A stretch of 36,083 bases of DNA from Monoglobus sp964442605 (GTDB taxonomy: Bacteria; Bacillota; Clostridia; Monoglobales; Monoglobaceae). A program made the translations under genes and the position numbers. Shown here piece by piece: positions 32,301-36,083 of this stretch. The stretch is taken from contig CAYTZR010000021.1 of the NCBI GenBank assembly GCA_964442605.1, positions 1 through 36,083 on the forward strand, given 5' to 3'. Under the pieces are notes generated by a model. It worked only from the letters and a program-made list of their open reading frames with translations. It was not told the origin of the DNA and searched no databases. The number at the start of each line of letters is the position of its first letter. Within the stretch, counting starts at the first letter, position 1.

Positions 32301-35300
32301 GTTACAGATACTCCGGACGCGACAAACCCGTATGGAACGCAGCACGCTAAAGGAACACCCGTCAGAATAAGAACCGCTGTAGACGGACAGTTTACTGTTT
32401 ATTACAGAAGACAGGCGGTTGACGGAGCGTTCACGGCAGGAGACGGCAAGGATATAAAGCTTTCTCAGAAAGGCTCAGCTTCATACTCAGCCGGCACATG
32501 GGTTCTTGATCAGACGCTTGATAACGGATCCTCTGTATACGGAATAGGTACGCAGACATGGAGCATAGACGCTTTGCAGGAATATTGCCTCTGGGCAAGA
32601 GGAACAACAGGCTATGTATTAGGCTTTGAGTTCACACCGGATGCGGACGCTGCAGCGGAAACATCGGTTACACAGTATGTTGTACCCGCAGGCGACACGG
32701 TAACGGTACAGGCTACTCCGAACGTAGAGGGACAGGTACCGGCAGTCAAGGTTGACGGCGCGGCAATCGAAGGAACAAGCTTCACAATGCCCGCGAAGGA
32801 CGTTGCGGTAGACGTAACATTTGAGGATGCTCCGGCAGAGGATTATGTAGCGACCGTAACGGTAACAGACGGTACGGCTGTACTCAGAGACGCAAACGGA
32901 AACGAATATCCGAAGGTAACGGAAGCGCCCGAGGTTACGGAAGCTCCGACAGAAGCTCCGGTTGTTACGGAGGCTCCTAATGTAACAGATGCACCCGATG
33001 TAACAACGCCTCCTACAGGAGACACAATTCTGTGGACATTCGGCGATTTAACATCAGGAGATATTACAGCGGATCTTGATTTGGGCAACGGATTATCATT
33101 TGTCGGACCTGAGAAGTCAACATATGGCGGAGGAACAACAATTGACGGTACTACTTTCCCGAACAGAATTAAGATTGGCGGAAAGTCAACATTTAATACA
33201 TCAAGAGTATTCACATACACACCTGAAACAGACGGAACGATTACAGTTTACTTTGTAAGCGGATCCAACAAGAATGACGGCAGACATTGCGTGGCTTATC
33301 AGAACGATGTTCAAATCATCAACGAGCTTGCTGTTGAGACACTCAATGAAGACGGAACATACACAGGAGTTCCAACAACAGCATCGGCAAGTGTAACGGC
33401 AGGCACACCGGTATATATCGGCGGTGACAACAATATTGGTATCTACGGTATCGCGTTCACATCGGGCGGCAGCGCTCCGGTTGTTACAGAGGCTCCTACG
33501 GAAGCTCCTAAAGAAACAGAAGTACCGGTAGTTGAGACGGCTGATCCCAACGCTACGGCGGTTCCTCTGCCTGAGGGCGCGGCGTTCTACGAGGTAACAG
33601 CCGATACCCCGACAGATGAAGACACAATCTTATATCAGGACAGCAACGTATTGATGGCGTCGGTATTTACCGGAAAGGTTACAACAGTAGAAGACGATAC
33701 CGCGACAGATGAAAGCGGTCAAAAGACAAGCATAAGTATAGCGGGTCGAGACTTCACAGCGTACTATGGCGTTAGAGTTACAGATTACGCAAGTACGGAC
33801 AATCCGTATGGAACAAAGCATGACAACGGAACACCGGTCAAGGTAACCACAGCGGTAGACGGACAGCTGACTATCTATTACAGAAGACAGAACGACGGCG
33901 GTTCATCGGGAACGCCGGGAGTATTCACAGCGGACAACGGTAAGGATATGTTCCTGTCAGAAGCGGGTTCAAGCACGGTAATCGGCGGAACCTTTGCTCT
34001 TGATTGGCAGAGAGAAGATGGAATGTTCGGATACGGAACAAAGACATGGAATATCGAAGCCGGAAAATACTATCTGTGGGCAAGAGGCACAACAGGAACT
34101 GTTTACGGTCTTGAGTTCACACCGGATGCATCGGCTGCAGCTGAAACAACCGTTACACAGTACGTAGTACCGGCAGGCGACACAGTTACGGTAGATGCTA
34201 CTCCGAGCGTAGAGGGTCAGGTACCGGCAGTCAAGGTTGACGGCGCGGCAATCGAAGGAACAACATTCACAATGCCCGCGAAGGACGTTGCTGTAGATGT
34301 AACATTCGAGGAAGCGCAGCCCGAGGAGACAGCGACTCCGGAGCCTGAAGTAACAGCGACTCCCGAACCTAAGGAATACGCGGTAGACACAATCTATTCA
34401 ATAGATAAGTTCGTAGCGGCTGATGATGTATTGCTCAAGACATACGAAGAGCCTTGGGATACAACGACATATGCCGACAACTATGCGGCGATGGGCGAGC
34501 CTTTCGGAGACCTTACTCAGTATACACAGTATCTGGAGTCGGGCGACGCAACGGTTAACGCTCTTGAAGTACCGACAGACGGTACGTACACCGTATGGGC
34601 GTTGTTCAGAAATTACAGAGATAGAGGCTATGACGTAACTCTTACAGACGTAAGCGATCCGGCGAACACAACAACCGTATCGATGATTTCAAGCGATGCT
34701 GAGTCAGAAAGAGTCGGAAAGATTGGAAGTAAAAACATGACCGCGCTCTCCGCTGATGTGGAGCTTAAGGCGGGATCGTATCTGGTTAATATTATCGCGA
34801 AGTCGGGCAGCTTGCTTACAGCGTTCCAGGTTGTAACATCGGGCGGCGCAGTTACTCCCGAGCCGGTAGTAACGGAGTCACCTGAACCGACGGAAGCTCC
34901 CGATTATGTAGCGACCGTAACGGTAACAGACGGTACGGCTGTACTTAAGGACGCAAACGGAACCGAGTATCCGAAGGTAACAGAAGCACCCGAGGTTACG
35001 GAAGCTCCGACAGAAGCGCCGACAGAGGTTCCTGATGTTACAGAAGCGCCGACAGAGGTTCCTGATGTTACAACGCCTCCTACAGGAGATGCAGTATCAT
35101 ACGCGGTTGAAAACAAGACATATTCAGAAGCAAGCGTTTTAGATGATAACGATTCTTGGACGCTCGGATATGTATTGTCAGCAGGCACGGCGGTTACGGC
35201 TGAAGCATCCGAATACGGTGATTACGCGTACAGAGCGGCGTTCAGAACGAACCCGTCAGAGGTTTATGCGGACACCCTTGCTACAGCAACGGTAGGAGCA

Positions 35301-36083
35301 AATCTTGCCGATATACAGACGGCGTTTAACAATTCAACGAGATCACCCGGATTGATTTTGGCGTTCACGGCAAAGACATCCGGAACATTGACAGTTGACT
35401 TCTACAACGGACACGCTGATCCGAAGACCTGTGGACTGTTTGATTTGTCAACAGGTACAAATACCAATGGCGATAATATAGAAGGAAAGTCAAACGGAAA
35501 CGCTACATTTGATGTTGTTGCGGGAGATACTTATTTGGTATATCAGAACGCAAGCGGCGGTTCATTACTTTATGGAATATCACTTACTGCGGCAGCAGAA
35601 ACTGCAGCAGAAGGCACAACTGTTACACAGTACGTAGTACCGGCAGGTGACACTGTTACGGTAGAAGCGACAGCGGATGCAGATGGCTTAGTACCGGCAA
35701 TCACCGTTGATGGCGCGGCAATCGAAGGAACAACATTCACAATGCCCGAAAAGGACGTTGCCGTAGATGTAACATTCGAAGAAGCTCCGGTGGTAACGGA
35801 ATCGCCTGAACCTACGGAAGCTCCCGAGTATGTAGCGACCGTAACGGTAACAGACGGTACGGCTGTACTTAAGGACGCAAGCGGAACCGAATATCCGAAG
35901 GTAACGGAAGCTCCCGAGGTTACGGAAGCGCCGACAGAAGCGCCGACAGAGGTTCCTGATGTTACAGAAGCACCGACAGAGGTTCCTGATGTTACGGAAG
36001 CACCGACAGAAGCACCGATAACAGGTGAGGATACATGGGATCCGTCAACAGAAGCAATAACAGCGAATATAGCTGTATCGGAT
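29322..36083 (+). CDS. Giant modular SLH-domain surface protein (5' part, runs off window)
   Basis: 2254 codons without a stop. The ATG follows TTAAGGGGGG at 9 bases. Signal peptide residues 1-29 (ending VVSAA); three SLH domains at about 30-82, 86-140 and 146-206 (YSDTEGHWAEECIDFW, ITRAEVAQ; FTDVNTSEWYADAVLKL; YADISDYAIGYVG, ISRAEFVK). A short beta-helix-like stretch and a TEPGT linker follow. From about 410 onward come beta-sandwich modules separated by EAPTEAP/VTEAP linkers: module X twice, module Y twice, a short TQYVVPAGDTVTV module with an Ig-like YVATVTVTDGTA unit about four times, and single CBM-like modules. The window ends as a second copy of the 'WDP...ITANI' module begins. It is wall-bound at its N-terminus; the modules probably bind carbohydrate, and a catalytic domain may lie beyond the window. 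Confidence 0.93.
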   Translation, partial: MKTLRRTLAIILAIAMVLTTFGATVVSAASYSDTEGHWAEECIDFWTDYGVIQGDGGYFRPDDAITRAEVAQVTDNVISYVTVADNSFTDVNTSEWYADAVLKLVAAGALTGNGDGTMTPNNYMTREEAMTMLARAYGLTASSTNVSQYSDYADISDYAIGYVGILTANGYVNGYEDGTVRPKDCISRAEFVKILRNMIKLYITEPGEYGSQYVDGIVMVKAGGVTINGVIANGVVVSPSVTGSVTITGSQISGNVLNLSDTATVTSNSGNVINGNTSSSTTDSLIWGTTGSSGSSGGSNHGTKVTAAPAATAKPTATPTTEPGATTEPGTTTEPGTTTEPGTTDAPDVTTAPETATPNPDTTYTVSIGEVTGNGEVKLVQYVDTSATEAPVVTDAPAVTDAPSTTEAPGADAVSYAVEEKTYALATVLEDNSSWTLGYVLSAGTNVTSEASTYGSYTHNAAFRAKMADVYTDSLASATVSGGLADIQAAFKNSTNSPGLILVFDAKTSGSLKVDFYNGHADAKTCGLYNLTTGTDAQGDAITGKTNGSATFDVAAGNTYAVYQNASGASRIYGITLTPGAAAAAEEEVLVDTLTAKAGDTITVKATTEAEKTVIETVPAATVTDAGNGYYTFTMPAADTVVNATFGDDIHVGGDYVATVTVTDGTAKLVDANGNEYPKVTEAPVVTEAPTEAPTEAPTEAPVVTEAPTATPEAVVTEAPTEAPIVTDAPDVTADPSVQSVIWDPASNTITANIGVSDPEAVTLGALTVDPLQANISDETKVWSTSSTSGVTGITSSENPKPSSGEGSVSVDEAPAYGTVLKVTVTSKGTVSGSMSIGAAKSGYVLSFPAGTTTGGTEVWSYEATEKGGFSYEFTAEPGTDYYIYVGGSKATFGAITYIPEGGSAPVVTATPEPPVVTKAPTSDDTVFYAIDANTNVAEDEYFLDTDLIKICTVYGGVLVSADNDNADGDWSYNGGDTVTVAGHDFTHMFGIRVTDTPDATNPYGTQHAKGTPVRIRTAVDGQFTVYYRRQAVDGAFTAGDGKDIKLSQKGSASYSAGTWVLDQTLDNGSSVYGIGTQTWSIDALQEYCLWARGTTGYVLGFEFTPDADAAAETSVTQYVVPAGDTVTVQATPNVEGQVPAVKVDGAAIEGTSFTMPAKDVAVDVTFEDAPAEDYVATVTVTDGTAVLRDANGNEYPKVTEAPEVTEAPTEAPVVTEAPNVTDAPDVTTPPTGDTILWTFGDLTSGDITADLDLGNGLSFVGPEKSTYGGGTTIDGTTFPNRIKIGGKSTFNTSRVFTYTPETDGTITVYFVSGSNKNDGRHCVAYQNDVQIINELAVETLNEDGTYTGVPTTASASVTAGTPVYIGGDNNIGIYGIAFTSGGSAPVVTEAPTEAPKETEVPVVETADPNATAVPLPEGAAFYEVTADTPTDEDTILYQDSNVLMASVFTGKVTTVEDDTATDESGQKTSISIAGRDFTAYYGVRVTDYASTDNPYGTKHDNGTPVKVTTAVDGQLTIYYRRQNDGGSSGTPGVFTADNGKDMFLSEAGSSTVIGGTFALDWQREDGMFGYGTKTWNIEAGKYYLWARGTTGTVYGLEFTPDASAAAETTVTQYVVPAGDTVTVDATPSVEGQVPAVKVDGAAIEGTTFTMPAKDVAVDVTFEEAQPEETATPEPEVTATPEPKEYAVDTIYSIDKFVAADDVLLKTYEEPWDTTTYADNYAAMGEPFGDLTQYTQYLESGDATVNALEVPTDGTYTVWALFRNYRDRGYDVTLTDVSDPANTTTVSMISSDAESERVGKIGSKNMTALSADVELKAGSYLVNIIAKSGSLLTAFQVVTSGGAVTPEPVVTESPEPTEAPDYVATVTVTDGTAVLKDANGTEYPKVTEAPEVTEAPTEAPTEVPDVTEAPTEVPDVTTPPTGDAVSYAVENKTYSEASVLDDNDSWTLGYVLSAGTAVTAEASEYGDYAYRAAFRTNPSEVYADTLATATVGANLADIQTAFNNSTRSPGLILAFTAKTSGTLTVDFYNGHADPKTCGLFDLSTGTNTNGDNIEGKSNGNATFDVVAGDTYLVYQNASGGSLLYGISLTAAAETAAEGTTVTQYVVPAGDTVTVEATADADGLVPAITVDGAAIEGTTFTMPEKDVAVDVTFEEAPVVTESPEPTEAPEYVATVTVTDGTAVLKDASGTEYPKVTEAPEVTEAPTEAPTEVPDVTEAPTEVPDVTEAPTEAPITGEDTWDPSTEAITANIAVSD
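30555..31072 (+). repeat. Module X, copy 1, in the giant SLH gene
   Basis: About 170 codons (starts AVSYAVEEKTYALATVLEDN; contains KVDFYNGHADAKTCGLYNL). The second copy is at 35087-35600. The two agree along their whole length in protein and strongly in DNA. Confidence 0.85.
32097..32660 (+). repeat. Module Y, copy 1, in the giant SLH gene
   Basis: About 185 codons; conserved segments GHDFTHMFGIRVTD, NPYGTQHAKGTPV, VDGQFTVYYRRQ and LWARGTTG. It is a carbohydrate-binding-like beta-sandwich by appearance. Copy 2 is at 33587-34140. Confidence 0.85.
33587..34140 (+). repeat. Module Y, copy 2, in the giant SLH gene
   Basis: Counterpart of 32097-32660 (GRDFTAYYGVRVTD, NPYGTKHDNGTPV, VDGQLTIYYRRQ, LWARGTTG). 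Each copy is followed by the same TQYVVPAGDTVTV module, so the duplicated unit is larger than one domain. Confidence 0.85.
35087..35600 (+). repeat. Module X, copy 2, in the giant SLH gene
   Basis: Counterpart of 30555-31072 (AVSYAVENKTYSEASVLDDN; TVDFYNGHADPKTCGLFDL). Followed by another TQYVVPAGDTVTV plus YVATVTVTDGTA unit. Confidence 0.85.

Noticed and set aside
31286..35188. Minus-strand frames rich in GASVTTGASVGAS
   Set aside because: Reverse readings of the VTEAPTEAP linker codons in the giant SLH gene.

Overview
The window looks like chromosome of an anaerobic, low-to-mid G+C Clostridia-type Firmicute, probably a gut polysaccharide degrader. The evidence is strong AGGAGG-type ribosome sites, TTG and GTG starts, near-consensus TTGACA-N17-TATAAT promoters, S-layer-homology (SLH) surface proteins with Thr/Pro/Glu-rich linkers, an unsaturated rhamnogalacturonyl hydrolase (GH105) and a large GH3 enzyme. 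The style recalls pectin-degrading SLH-rich Clostridia such as Monoglobus; that placement is inference.

Layout. 1-4.3 kb: 3' part of an SLH-anchored surface protein and a secreted BspA-like leucine-rich-repeat protein. 4.4-5.5 kb: an XRE repressor and ImmA/IrrE metallopeptidase pair. 5.7-14.4 kb: GH105 (minus), DNA polymerase IV, an AraC-type regulator (minus) and a divergent 1740-residue GH3 protein ending in a rhodanese-like domain. 14.4-15.9 kb: a gene-free block of inverted repeats around a cluster of GTCTTACA-type nonamers. 15.9-19.4 kb (minus): polyphosphate kinase with a solute-binding lipoprotein, and two tiny tandem Cys-rich membrane proteins. 19.6-29.1 kb: fhs, mnmG, a lipoprotein, a HAD phosphatase (minus), ilvD, galU and an ABC-2 permease. 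29.3 kb to the end: the first 2254 codons of a giant modular SLH protein that runs off the window.

The most notable feature is a family of three small RNA genes (about 24.29-24.41, 27.03-27.11 and 27.20-27.29 kb). Each has its own promoter, a 7-bp 5' hairpin with a four-base loop, a single-stranded CTCCCTCCC-type anti-Shine-Dalgarno segment and a terminator hairpin. Stem sequences differ between copies while pairing is kept. The layout resembles streptococcal csRNAs and staphylococcal RsaE, which block ribosome binding sites.

A second candidate system is a DNA-damage circuit. The XRE/ImmA pair is organised like DdrO/IrrE or ImmR/ImmA. A dyad just after the XRE promoter resembles two dyads that bracket the dinB promoter 2.4 kb away. 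GH105, GH3 and the AraC regulator look like the intracellular end of pectin or hemicellulose use, with the SLH and LRR proteins at the cell surface. The window also carries many short tandem duplications (10-28 bp) in leaders, 3' ends and promoters.
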